DNA of 20,621 nt from Rhizobiales bacterium UBA3584 (GTDB lineage: Bacteria; Pseudomonadota; Alphaproteobacteria; Rhizobiales; Devosiaceae), in NCBI GenBank assembly GCA_002375765.1, contig DFMV01000053.1, positions 28,859 to 49,479 on the forward strand. Direction: 5' to 3'. This document shows positions 8,684-16,341 of the stretch, one piece after another. The notes below the pieces were generated by a model that ran no database searches, was not told where the DNA came from, and was given only the letters and a program-made list of their open reading frames with translations. A program made the position numbers and the translations under genes. Numbering within the stretch: position 1 is the stretch's first letter; every line of letters begins with the position of its first letter.

Positions 8684-10102
8684 CTATTCTTCCTGAGGGT
8701 CGAGTGGAAGAGTGAGGACGCAGTGAAGCCCCGTTTCCTCAAGGACAAACCGGGTCGACGCTCCAAGCTGATAGGGAATGGCTTCCTCGATCAGTTGCCG
8801 GCCAAAGCCGCGCGGGCCGCTCAGATCGGGTGTGCGCGGGGAAAACTTCTCGCACCACTCGATAACCAGGTGCCCCGCTCCATCGCCCTTGCGATCGTCG
8901 GGCCGGAACCACCGGATGACAATCCGGCCCTCGGGATCCGAAAGCGCGCCATGGCGGGCGGCATTGGTGCTCAGTTCGTGAATGACCAGCGTGAGGGTCC
9001 GCAGGGTTCCATCGTCCACCAGGATCCTCGGCCCTTCGATCTCAATACGATCCCAGTCTTTGGTAACCGCGTCGAGTTCCATGCGCAGCAGGGATTCGAC
9101 AGTGACCGCCTCCCCCTCGACACGCGACAACAATCCCTGAACGCGTGAGAGAGCGCCGAGGCGATGGTCGAAGGCGGCCTGGAATTCCTGCAGCGAGCCA
9201 ACCGTGGAGGCGGTTTGTGACGCTATGGAGCGAACGACGGCCAGCAGATTTCTCGTACGGTGCTGCAACTCGCCCACAAGGATGCCCTGCCGCTCCTGGA
9301 GCTGGCGCATATCGTGGATGTCGGAAGCCGACCCCACCCACTCGTCGGGACCATCCATGGAAAACCGGATGGGGACGGCACGGGTCTGGTGCCAGCGATA
9401 CATGCCATCCTGTTTGCGGCGAATACGATGCTCGCCGTAATAGAGCTCGCCATCCTCGCCTGCCTCGTCCCATTTGACGAGTGCAACTTCGCGATCATCG
9501 GGGTGAATGGCCTCGAGCCAGCCATAACCCTCTGACTGCTCGTCGCTCATACCGGTATAGGCGGTCCATTGCGGGCTGGCCCAGGTCCGGCGGCCCTCGG
9601 TGGTGGAGCGGAACACAAGATGGGGCACGGTGGTCGCGAGCAGCCGGAAGCGCTCCTCGCTTTCCATCAACGCAATCTCGTGCTGGCGGCGCAGCGTCAT
9701 GTCCTGGCCGATCTTGAGAAAGCCTCTTGGGCTTCCGTCGGCCCGTTTCAGCGGCCACACGCTGCCCTCGATATAGACTCGCGAGCCGGATCTGTGCTGG
9801 TGCCAGCGGACATCGGGAGCATGCCCACGCGACAGCGCAGTATCGAGTTCCTGCCTTGGCGCGCCGCTTTCCCGATCCTCAGGCGTAAAGAGCATGGAAG
9901 CGGGCTTGCCCAGAATTTCATCGCTCGACCAACCGAAAACGTTGGCGGCGCCGGGCGGCCAGCTATCGATATTGCCCTCACTGTCCGTTGTGAATATCGC
10001 ATAGTCGCGCGCATTCTCTACGATAAGCCGGAACCCCTCCTCGCCATCCACGGAGAGCATGGCCCCGCCCCGATGATGGCCCTTGCCGCTATCGTCGATC
10101 AT
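8684..10102 (-). CDS. Two-PAS HWE-family sensor histidine kinase
   Basis: The 472-residue soluble protein has no membrane segment. Two PAS domains cover about 22-138 and 147-265, the second followed by a PAC-like end (WVGSASDIHDMRQLQ). The kinase core is of the HWE family: phospho-acceptor His281 in GELQHRTRNLLAVVRSI, N-box HELSTNAARHGAL with His375, Asn380 and His384, Trp416-x-Glu418 (EWCEKF), and the late RGFGRQLIEEAI motif. Neither PAS domain shows the flavin-binding Cys motif of LOV sensors, so the signal is unknown. The ATG at 10102 has AGGAGG four bases upstream. It is the last gene of an operon after two receivers, 18 bases downstream of the nearer one. HWE kinases often feed general-stress phosphorelays in this class. 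Confidence 0.93.
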   Translation of the reverse strand: MIDDSGKGHHRGGAMLSVDGEEGFRLIVENARDYAIFTTDSEGNIDSWPPGAANVFGWSSDEILGKPASMLFTPEDRESGAPRQELDTALSRGHAPDVRWHQHRSGSRVYIEGSVWPLKRADGSPRGFLKIGQDMTLRRQHEIALMESEERFRLLATTVPHLVFRSTTEGRRTWASPQWTAYTGMSDEQSEGYGWLEAIHPDDREVALVKWDEAGEDGELYYGEHRIRRKQDGMYRWHQTRAVPIRFSMDGPDEWVGSASDIHDMRQLQERQGILVGELQHRTRNLLAVVRSIASQTASTVGSLQEFQAAFDHRLGALSRVQGLLSRVEGEAVTVESLLRMELDAVTKDWDRIEIEGPRILVDDGTLRTLTLVIHELSTNAARHGALSDPEGRIVIRWFRPDDRKGDGAGHLVIEWCEKFSPRTPDLSGPRGFGRQLIEEAIPYQLGASTRFVLEETGLHCVLTLPLDPQEE

Positions 10103-10120
10103 ATGGCCTCCTGAGCCGTA

Positions 10121-10627
10121 TCAGGTGTCACTCCGCATTGCGTCGAACAACAGTCGCGCCCATCGGTCCTGGACCGTCTCGTGCCCACGCGCCTCGCGCG
10201 GCGCGGATACAGGTTCGGCAGCTTTGGCCGGGGTGGACGGTCGTTGCGGACGGAAGGCGGCGACCTTGCGCCTGAGGTGCCCAAGGTCCAATGGCTTGTG
10301 GAGTGTCTCGACGGACCGATAGCGCGCGTCGATATGGTCTTTCTGGTAGGCTGTCGCAAAGATAATCGGAATGCCGCGCGCCATCAGCACGTCGACGAGT
10401 TCGTAAACCTCCTGCCCGAACAGTTTGATGTCGAGAATGGCTCCGTCGAGACGCCGCCGCCCGACGATAAGGCTGGCATAATGAACAGTCGGCGCCGGAC
10501 CGAGAACATTGGCGCCGTGGCTCTTGAGATCGTTGCACACTTCCCGTGCCAGGACATAGTCGTCCTCAACCACGAGAACGCATTTCCCGGCGACAGAATC
10601 CGAATCCGCTTGTTCAAGCGCGCTCAT
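10121..10627 (-). CDS. Single-domain response regulator with C-terminal tail (receiver 1)
   Basis: The 168-residue protein holds one CheY-like receiver (about 14-125) and a polar tail with no recognisable output domain. Phosphorylation residues are present: acidic pocket Glu21-Asp22-Asp23, acceptor Asp66 in AILDIKL, switch Thr92 and Lys111 in HKP. The segment around the switch, IPIIFATAY (86-94), is a variant of the FATGY motif of FAT GUY receivers. The tail (about 126-168, rich in Pro, Ala and Arg) is extra. The ATG overlaps the stop of receiver 2 by four bases (ATGA), with GGGGGTGG just upstream, so the two are translated together. The kinase next door is the presumed phosphodonor. Confidence 0.88.
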   Translation of the reverse strand: MSALEQADSDSVAGKCVLVVEDDYVLAREVCNDLKSHGANVLGPAPTVHYASLIVGRRRLDGAILDIKLFGQEVYELVDVLMARGIPIIFATAYQKDHIDARYRSVETLHKPLDLGHLRRKVAAFRPQRPSTPAKAAEPVSAPREARGHETVQDRWARLLFDAMRSDT

Positions 10628-11025
10628 GCCACCCCCGACGCGTCGCGCGACACCAATTGGTCAGCCAGCGCATGGATCAGCCGGACCGGATCAGTCGGCT
10701 TTTCAAAGCGTTGCACATGGGCGAGGTGGTTCGGAATGGTCCAGTTGTCATACCCTGTGGCAAAGACAAACGGGATGCTGCGCTCGTGAAGACGGTCGGC
10801 GACGGGAAAAACGTGCTGTCCCCTGACATTGATGTCGAGAATAGCGGCATCGGGAAGGTTCGTGCTGCCTTGCAGTGCAGCGAGTGCATCGTCGATCTGA
10901 GAAAACGGGCCGACCACGTTCGCGCCCAGATCGACAATCGCCATCTCGATATTGAGCGCGATCAGATATTCGTCTTCCACGACCATAATGGCTTTCCCGC
11001 ACAATGTTGGGTACGCCGAGTTCAT
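10624..11025 (-). CDS. FAT GUY-type single-domain response regulator (receiver 2)
   Basis: The 133 residues are almost entirely a receiver domain. Seen: Glu17-Asp18-Glu19 acidic pocket, acceptor Asp64 in AILDINVRGQ, and the switch segment IPFVFATGY (84-92) with Thr90, then Lys109 in FEKP. FATGY is the signature of FAT GUY receivers, a group that includes the PhyR receiver and single-domain regulators such as SdrG and MrrA that tune the alphaproteobacterial general stress response. The ATG at 11025 has a strong GGAGGA site and is preferred over upstream in-frame codons. It is first in the operon receiver 2, receiver 1, HWE kinase, and is divergent from the FMN reductase gene. Confidence 0.9.
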   Translation of the reverse strand: MNSAYPTLCGKAIMVVEDEYLIALNIEMAIVDLGANVVGPFSQIDDALAALQGSTNLPDAAILDINVRGQHVFPVADRLHERSIPFVFATGYDNWTIPNHLAHVQRFEKPTDPVRLIHALADQLVSRDASGVA

Positions 11026-11127
11026 AAAATTCCTCCGCCTCGTCCGCCGCTCCGAGTGCAAAAGTATCGACAGCAAACTTCGTTGCACGATTTGAGCATA
11101 TTAGGCGATTGGCCTTCACGTCCAGTT

Positions 11128-11153
11128 GGAACGCGTTCGCCATGCACTCGTTG
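11128..11153 (+). promoter_or_regulatory. EcfG/RpoE2-type promoter before the FMN reductase gene
   Basis: GGAAC at 11128-11132, a 16-base spacer, then CGTTG at 11149-11153. This is the closest of the five sites to the usual GGAAC-N16/17-CGTT consensus. A start near 11160 would give a leader of about 94 bases before the ATG at 11254. The 228-base gap also holds the unidentified promoter of the divergent receiver operon; nothing else convincing was seen in it. Confidence 0.62.
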
Positions 11154-11253
11154 ATACCGACAACAACCATTCGGTTCACCGTCGGTAACAAAATTCGGCT
11201 GAAGCGATATTAACATGAATTAAGCCCCACCTCGAATAACAAGACAGTTCATT

Positions 11254-11874
11254 ATGGCTCCCCCTCTCAAGGTTCTTGCACTCAATGGCACTCTCAAACC
11301 GTCGGAAAGCGGCAAGACCTCCTCGACCGACCGCATGATCGACCTGCTCATGGAAGGTTTTGCCCGACACGGCATCAGCGGCGAGACCGTCCGACTGGCC
11401 GACCACCAGATTCCGCCGGGCGTGACCTCGGACGAGGGGCCCGGTGACGCCTGGCCCGAAATTCGCGAGAAGATTATGGAGGCCGATATTCTGATTGCCG
11501 GCACACCGGTCTGGATGGGGCAACCGTCGAGCGTTATCAAAAGGGCGCTCGAGCGAATGGACGCCTTCATTTCGGAAAAGGATAGCGCGGGGCGCATGCC
11601 CAGCTATGGGAAAGTTGCGGCCGTAGCGGTTGTGGGCAACGAGGATGGAGCGCATCATGTATCGGCTGAACTGTTTCAGGCACTCAACGATGTCGGGTTT
11701 TCCATCGCGCCCAACGCTGTCTCCTACTGGGTTGGCGAGGCCATGAGTTCGACGGACTTCCGAGACCTCGACGAAATTCCCGAAACAGTGGCAAGCGCGG
11801 CAAAGATGGTCGTAGAGACTTCAGCTCATCTCGCCCGCCTGCTGACCGACACGCCCTACCCAAGCGTCAAATGA
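11254..11874 (+). CDS. Flavodoxin-fold NAD(P)H-dependent FMN reductase family protein
   Basis: The 206-residue soluble protein has the flavodoxin-like fold of NADPH-dependent FMN reductases. An N-terminal strand and phosphate-binding loop LALNGTLKPSESGKTSSTDRM (about 7-27) would hold the FMN phosphate. ILIAGTPVWMGQPSSVIKRALERMDAF (about 79-105) is the typical second flavin loop and helix, and VVGNEDGAHHVSAELFQALNDVGF (about 129-152) the third. Such proteins reduce quinones, azo compounds or free flavin; the substrate here is unknown. The start at 11254 lacks a strong ribosome site but fits the family N-terminus. It is followed after 19 bases by a Crp/Fnr regulator, probably in one transcript driven by the stress-type promoter upstream. 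Confidence 0.83.
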   Translation: MAPPLKVLALNGTLKPSESGKTSSTDRMIDLLMEGFARHGISGETVRLADHQIPPGVTSDEGPGDAWPEIREKIMEADILIAGTPVWMGQPSSVIKRALERMDAFISEKDSAGRMPSYGKVAAVAVVGNEDGAHHVSAELFQALNDVGFSIAPNAVSYWVGEAMSSTDFRDLDEIPETVASAAKMVVETSAHLARLLTDTPYPSVK

Positions 11875-11893
11875 AGCTGGAGAAGTGTAACAC

Positions 11894-12631
11894 GTGACCG
11901 AGTTGCTCCTTGCCCGGCTCGAAAGCCACATGCCCCTGGAACCGGCGGACCGCGCGGGCCTCCTGGCACTTCCGGCCCAATCACGCCAGTTTTCGGCCCG
12001 AAGTTCGACCCTTACAGGCAAGCTGATCGACAACCACGTTCACGTCATCGACGAGGGTTTTGCTTGCCGCTACCGCGATCTGCCGGACGGGCGCCGACAG
12101 ATACTCTCGATCCTGGTTCCCGGCGACATCATCGATCTTCGTCAGTTCGTGCTAGGTGGCACTCAGCCCCTTCTGGCCGCCCTGTCGCCGCTTTCGATGA
12201 GCGCCATTCCAAACGAAAAGCTGCTCAAGCTGCTCGAAACCTCGCCACGCGCGACAAGGGCGCTCTGGAGCACGACGCTGGTTGAGGAATCGATTTCGCG
12301 CGAGTGGCTGGTCAGCATCGGAAAACGCTCAGCGCTCGAACGGGTCGCCCATTTGCTGTGCGAGGTCTATCTTCGGCTCGCCGCTGTTGCGCGCACCACC
12401 GGCCCCCGGTTCCCCTTGCCTTTGACCCAGAGCGAGTTGGCCGACGTGCTGGGGCTTTCCACCGTACACGTCAACCGCACGCTTCAGGAACTGCGCAAAT
12501 CGGGCCTGATCACATTCCAATCAGGCATGGTCGAACTGTTCGACTTCGATGCCCTGGCCACACTGGGCCTGTTCTCTCCGGGCTATCTGCACTTGCGCGA
12601 TCCCGGCAAGATCAAGCCAGTCCCCGCCTGA
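11894..12631 (+). CDS. Crp/Fnr-family transcriptional regulator
   Basis: The 245-residue protein has an N-terminal cyclic-nucleotide-binding-like beta barrel (about 20-125, with GRRQILSILVPGDIIDLRQF) and a C-terminal Crp-type winged helix (about 150-225). The recognition region is LTQSELADVLGLSTVHVNRTLQELRKSGLI. It lacks the N-terminal cysteine cluster of oxygen-sensing FNR, so it is not an iron-sulfur FNR; the effector is unknown. The start is a GTG at 11894 with GGAG at 11879-11882. It lies 19 bases after the FMN reductase gene and probably shares its transcript. Its stop is separated by a single base from the stop of convergent ligD. Confidence 0.88.
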   Translation: MTELLLARLESHMPLEPADRAGLLALPAQSRQFSARSSTLTGKLIDNHVHVIDEGFACRYRDLPDGRRQILSILVPGDIIDLRQFVLGGTQPLLAALSPLSMSAIPNEKLLKLLETSPRATRALWSTTLVEESISREWLVSIGKRSALERVAHLLCEVYLRLAAVARTTGPRFPLPLTQSELADVLGLSTVHVNRTLQELRKSGLITFQSGMVELFDFDALATLGLFSPGYLHLRDPGKIKPVPA

Positions 12632-12632
12632 G

Positions 12633-15095
12633 CTATTTGCTGGTTTTGGGGAGCGACTGACGCAGCTTTGCGTAGCTGGGCCAGGGATTGGTTTGCGACC
12701 GCTCGACTGCCGCTTCAAGGGAAAAGCCGTTGGCCGAGGCCAGCGTCTCGACCTCGTCCCAACCCACGGGCACAGCGACGGGCGCCCCTTCTTTGGCCCG
12801 GGTGGAGTAAGGCGCGATCGCTGTCGATCCCCGTTCATTCCTCAAATAGTCGATGAACATTTTGCCTTTACGGGCCTTTTTGGAAAGCGTTGCCGTAAAT
12901 CGATCAGGTTCATCCTCGGCCATCTGCTTTGCAAACCCCGATGCGAACGCCTTGACGTCCGGCCATTCGGCGCGGCGGGTGACCGGCGCGATCACATGGA
13001 TACCTTTGCCGCCGGTTACCATGGCAAAGGTTTGAAGGCCCAGGTCGGCAAGCCGATCGCGAATATCGAGCGCGGCGGATTTGACGTCGCCGAAATCGAG
13101 GCCCTCATCCGGATCAATATCGAAGACAATCCTGTCCGGCTTTTCAACGGCATCGCGCCGCGAGCCCCAGATATGGAACTCCAGAACGCCCATCTGCACG
13201 CCCGCCAGAAGCCCCTCAAGACCGTTCAAGGTGAAATAGCTGTCGGACTTGCCGTCCTTTTCAGTGATCTGGACAGTATCCATGCCCTGCGCAAACCCGC
13301 CGGTGTCGTGCTTTTGGAAAAAGCACTGCTTGGCGCGGCCAGCGGGACAGCGCACAAGGCTCAACGGACGATCGGCGATGTAAGGCATCATCGCCTCGAC
13401 CACCGAGGCATAATAGGCGGCGAGCTTTCCCTTGGTCACCCCTTGCCCGGGATAAAGCACCTTTTCCGGGCTCGAGAGCTTGATGCCAGCCTTTTCCGCG
13501 GCGGCGATCCCCAAATCCTCACTCAGCGACATGGCTTTGTTTCCTTTGGCCTTGGCCGGTTGTTCCAGGCTGATGTCTTTTGCCAGCTTGTCCTCCCGCA
13601 ATCCCAAGAACGAAGGATGGCGCAGAACGCCATCCGGCGTCAGCTCGGTATAGGCGATCTCGGCCAGATGGCGCGGCGAAACCCAGTGAGCGCCGCGCGC
13701 CATTTCGCGCGGCACCCCGCTCAGGGGTGCGGTCTTGCGGGCATCCTTTTCCAGCATCGCTTGGAGGTTGGACCGCAAATCATCGGAAAATCCCGTGCCT
13801 ACACGGCCGCGATAGACCAGCTTTCCATCTTCCTGGGTGGCCAGCAGCAGCGACGCGAAAACGCCGCGCCGCTTTTCGGACGGAGACCAGCCAACGATGA
13901 CGAATTCCTGCCGCAGGGTGCATTTGACCTTGAGCCAGGATTTGCCGCGACCGGAGCGGTACGGCGCCGTTTCGCGTTTGGCGATAATACCCTCGTGACC
14001 GGCCTCGCAAATGGCAGAAAAAACCTCCTCACCCTTGCCGGCGATGTCTGGCGAGAACTGGATCGGATCGTGGCGCGTGCGGCGACCCAAAAGGTCTTCC
14101 AGTGCCGCCTTGCGCTCTGAAAGCGGCTTGGACCGCAATGACTTGCCATCGATCTCAAGAAGATCGAACGCGAAATAGACGAGAGGTCCACCTTCGGAAA
14201 GGCGCGACTTCAGGGTCGAGAAACTGGTCTTGCCGCTTTCATCAAAAGCACAAATCTCCCCATCCAGCAGCGCGCTCGATTTCGTCAGCATCGACATCGG
14301 CGCGACCAGGGAAGCGAACTTGTCGGTCCAGTCGAGCCCGTTGCGCGTGTAGAGCCGGACATTTTCGCCTGAAACAGCAGCCACGCAGCGATAGCCATCA
14401 TATTTCATCTCAAACAGCCAGTCATTGCCTGTCGGGACGCTATCGACCAGGGTTGCAAGCTGGGGTTCGACAAATTTCGGCAAAGGTCGCTCATCCGCCT
14501 TTGCCTTTTTTGCCGGTGGCTTGCCCTTTTCGATGGCGGCCATCTTGCGGCCGGTCGACACGCTCGTGTCCTCGTCGAGAAGTTCGGAGCCGCCGTCGGT
14601 GGCGAAGTCGTCGTGTTCCTTGATGAGCAGCCAGTTCTCGCGCTTTTCGCCGGCTTTCGGCTTCATGCGTATCAAGGCCCAATCGCCTTTCATCCGCTCG
14701 CCCTTGAGGCGAAACTTGAGCTTGCCCGACTTGAACCCCTTTTTGGGATCTTCAATGGGCTCCCAGGTGCCAAAATCCCAGAGCATGACGGTGCCGCCGC
14801 CATACTGTCCCTTGGGAATTATGCCCTCGAAGGTGGCGTAGTCGAGCGGATGATCTTCGGTCCGGACGGCAAGCCGCTTGTCGGCTGGATCGGTACTGGG
14901 GCCGCGCGTCACGGCCCAGCTCTTGAGCACGCCTTCATATTCGAGCCGAAAATCGTAATGGAGCCGCGTTGCGTCGTGCTTTTGCACGACAAAGACGTTG
15001 CCAGAGGCCGCGCCCTTGCCTCCCTTGGGCTCGCTGGTTTTCGTGAAATCCCGCTTTGCGCGGTATTCGTCGAGCAGGTCGCGGGCCTGGGCCAT
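12633..15095 (-). CDS. ligD: Multidomain non-homologous end-joining DNA ligase LigD
   Basis: LigD processes and seals double-strand breaks together with Ku. The 820 residues hold three domains in the order phosphoesterase, ligase, polymerase. The 3'-phosphoesterase (about 25-195) shows HDATRLHYDFRLE, WAVTRGP and GIIPKGQYGGG. The ATP-dependent ligase (about 205-500) has nucleotidyl Lys231 in EMKYDGYR, motif III LDGEICAFD, motif IV EGIIAKR and motif V WLKVKC. The primase-like polymerase (about 535-815) has VLYPGQGVTKGKLAAYY, the metal-binding FDIDPDEGL and GGKGIHV. The ATG at 15095 comes two bases after the ku stop; a TTG at 15101 is also in frame. Length and domain order are normal for alphaproteobacteria. 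The stress-type promoter before ku would drive both genes. Confidence 0.97.
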   Translation of the reverse strand: MAQARDLLDEYRAKRDFTKTSEPKGGKGAASGNVFVVQKHDATRLHYDFRLEYEGVLKSWAVTRGPSTDPADKRLAVRTEDHPLDYATFEGIIPKGQYGGGTVMLWDFGTWEPIEDPKKGFKSGKLKFRLKGERMKGDWALIRMKPKAGEKRENWLLIKEHDDFATDGGSELLDEDTSVSTGRKMAAIEKGKPPAKKAKADERPLPKFVEPQLATLVDSVPTGNDWLFEMKYDGYRCVAAVSGENVRLYTRNGLDWTDKFASLVAPMSMLTKSSALLDGEICAFDESGKTSFSTLKSRLSEGGPLVYFAFDLLEIDGKSLRSKPLSERKAALEDLLGRRTRHDPIQFSPDIAGKGEEVFSAICEAGHEGIIAKRETAPYRSGRGKSWLKVKCTLRQEFVIVGWSPSEKRRGVFASLLLATQEDGKLVYRGRVGTGFSDDLRSNLQAMLEKDARKTAPLSGVPREMARGAHWVSPRHLAEIAYTELTPDGVLRHPSFLGLREDKLAKDISLEQPAKAKGNKAMSLSEDLGIAAAEKAGIKLSSPEKVLYPGQGVTKGKLAAYYASVVEAMMPYIADRPLSLVRCPAGRAKQCFFQKHDTGGFAQGMDTVQITEKDGKSDSYFTLNGLEGLLAGVQMGVLEFHIWGSRRDAVEKPDRIVFDIDPDEGLDFGDVKSAALDIRDRLADLGLQTFAMVTGGKGIHVIAPVTRRAEWPDVKAFASGFAKQMAEDEPDRFTATLSKKARKGKMFIDYLRNERGSTAIAPYSTRAKEGAPVAVPVGWDEVETLASANGFSLEAAVERSQTNPWPSYAKLRQSLPKTSK

Positions 15096-15097
15096 TC

Positions 15098-15955
15098 TCA
15101 ACTTGCCTTCTTACGCGTGGATTTGGCGGATTTCGCTGCGGGCTTCTTACGCCCGCCAGTGCCTTCGAGGCTGGATTTCAGGGCATCCATAAGATCGATC
15201 ACATTGCCCTTGGATTCCGCGGCCGTTGGCTCTTCGGTATCGGCGGCAATCTTTTTCCTGCCTTTCGACTTGAGCTTCTTGTCGACAAGGGCGCGCAGGG
15301 CCTGGGTATAGTGATCCTTGAACTTTTCTGCCTCAAACGGTGCCGTCTTGCGCTCGATAAGCTGGGTGGCGACGTCGAGCAGATCCTTTTCCGCCCTGGT
15401 TTTCGATATGCCGGAAAAGAATGGATCTGACTTTCGAATCTCATCTTCATAATGAAGTGTTTCGAGCAAGAGTCCGGTGCCACACGGTTTCAGGGCACAA
15501 ATATATTCGCGTCCTCGCATGGCGATCTGCCCCAACCCGACCCTTTCGGTGGACCGCAGGGCATCGCGCACCACACGAAAGGCGTCCTCTGCCAACTCGT
15601 CCTGCGGCACGACGTAATAGGATTTGTCGAAATAGATCGGATCGATCTCACAGCCGCCGACAAATTGCACAAGTTCGAGTGTCTTGCGCGTCTCGAGCTT
15701 GACGGCATCGATCTCCTCGTCCTCGAGCAGGACAAAATCATTCTTTTCGTATTCGAAGCCCTTGAGAATTTCGTCGGAATCAACGGGTCCGATGCCGGGC
15801 ACGACCTTCTCGTACTTGACCGGCTTGCCCGAGGGCCCATGAATCTGCCGGAAAGACAGACGGGCGCCGGTTTTCGAAGCGGAATAGAGCTCGACCGGTA
15901 TGGCCACCAGAGACAATCTGATCTGACCTTTCCAGACGGGACGTGCAGAGGGCAT
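15098..15955 (-). CDS. ku: Ku homodimer protein of bacterial end joining
   Basis: Ku binds DNA ends as a ring-shaped dimer and recruits LigD. The 285-residue protein begins ARPVWKGQIRLSLVAIPVELYSA, a hallmark of bacterial Ku, followed by the beta-barrel core: GPSGKPVKYEKVVPG, VLLEDEEIDAVKLETRKTLELVQFV, IDPIYFDKSYYVVP and ALRSTERVGLGQIAMRGREYICAL. The C-terminal tail is rich in Lys, Arg and Ala (from about 265), as in Ku proteins where the tail aids DNA threading and ligase contact. The ATG at 15955 has only a modest ribosome site (AGGACAG). It lies directly upstream of ligD, an arrangement seen in many rhizobia, where ku/ligD pairs can be stress-sigma dependent. Confidence 0.96.
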   Translation of the reverse strand: MPSARPVWKGQIRLSLVAIPVELYSASKTGARLSFRQIHGPSGKPVKYEKVVPGIGPVDSDEILKGFEYEKNDFVLLEDEEIDAVKLETRKTLELVQFVGGCEIDPIYFDKSYYVVPQDELAEDAFRVVRDALRSTERVGLGQIAMRGREYICALKPCGTGLLLETLHYEDEIRKSDPFFSGISKTRAEKDLLDVATQLIERKTAPFEAEKFKDHYTQALRALVDKKLKSKGRKKIAADTEEPTAAESKGNVIDLMDALKSSLEGTGGRKKPAAKSAKSTRKKAS

Positions 15956-15989
15956 GGGGCTGTCCTGAACATAAACGGCGTTGCCGATT

Positions 15990-16016
15990 CAATTCACAGA
16001 GACGAATGCGGGTTCC
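15990..16016 (-). promoter_or_regulatory. EcfG/RpoE2-type promoter before ku-ligD
   Basis: On the minus strand GGAAC (16016-16012), a 17-base spacer, then AATTG (15994-15990). A start near 15983 leaves about 28 bases before the ku ATG at 15955. The -10 half is the weakest of the five sites (AATTG rather than CGTTG). Confidence 0.5.
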
Positions 16017-16099
16017 AAATGGGGCAGCCGATCCCCTCGGGCAGCCACTAACCCAGGTTAATGCATCGCCGAGCCGGTGCTATAAGTTAGGAGCCTAAG

Positions 16100-16297
16100 A
16101 TGGAGCCGTTTATGGAAACTCAGAAAACCGTCGCGCAATCGGTGCGTGAGGAGGTCGCGCAACACGACCGCCGCCTGCTCAAGCTCGAAGAAGCTGCCGT
16201 GCGGATTGCCAATACGCACAAATGTCGCGATCACAGCCTGATCCGCCTTGCTTTGCTGAGCCAGAGCGCGGCCTCCCGTACCGTGGTCAAACTCTAG
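16100..16297 (+). CDS. Small hypothetical protein, 65 residues
   Basis: I do not recognise this protein. It begins METQ-like after a short leader (METQKTVAQSVREEVAQHDRR from residue 5) and has an amphipathic, charged N-terminal half that could form a coiled coil (VREEVAQHDRRLLKLEEAAVRIA), then a more mixed C-terminus with one Cys. Support for coding is a good ribosome site (AGGAG, 16089-16093, six bases before ATG) and codon use like its neighbours. No signal peptide or membrane segment is evident. It stands alone between divergent ku and convergent SDR genes. An in-frame ATG at 16112 is a possible later start. A longer antisense frame overlaps it but lacks comparable support. Confidence 0.5.
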   Translation: MEPFMETQKTVAQSVREEVAQHDRRLLKLEEAAVRIANTHKCRDHSLIRLALLSQSAASRTVVKL

Positions 16298-16341
16298 CGG
16301 CCGGCGATTTTTCCAGCCATCACGCTCGTGGCCGTACAGGC

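Noticed and set aside
12549..14120. Long plus-strand open frame (523 codons) over ligD
   Set aside because: It is antisense to the conserved LigD polymerase and ligase domains and shows no recognisable motif.
16081..16086. TATAAG as a -10 box for the small ORF at 16100
   Set aside because: The -35 candidate TTAATG is poor and the start of transcription would fall on the ribosome site.
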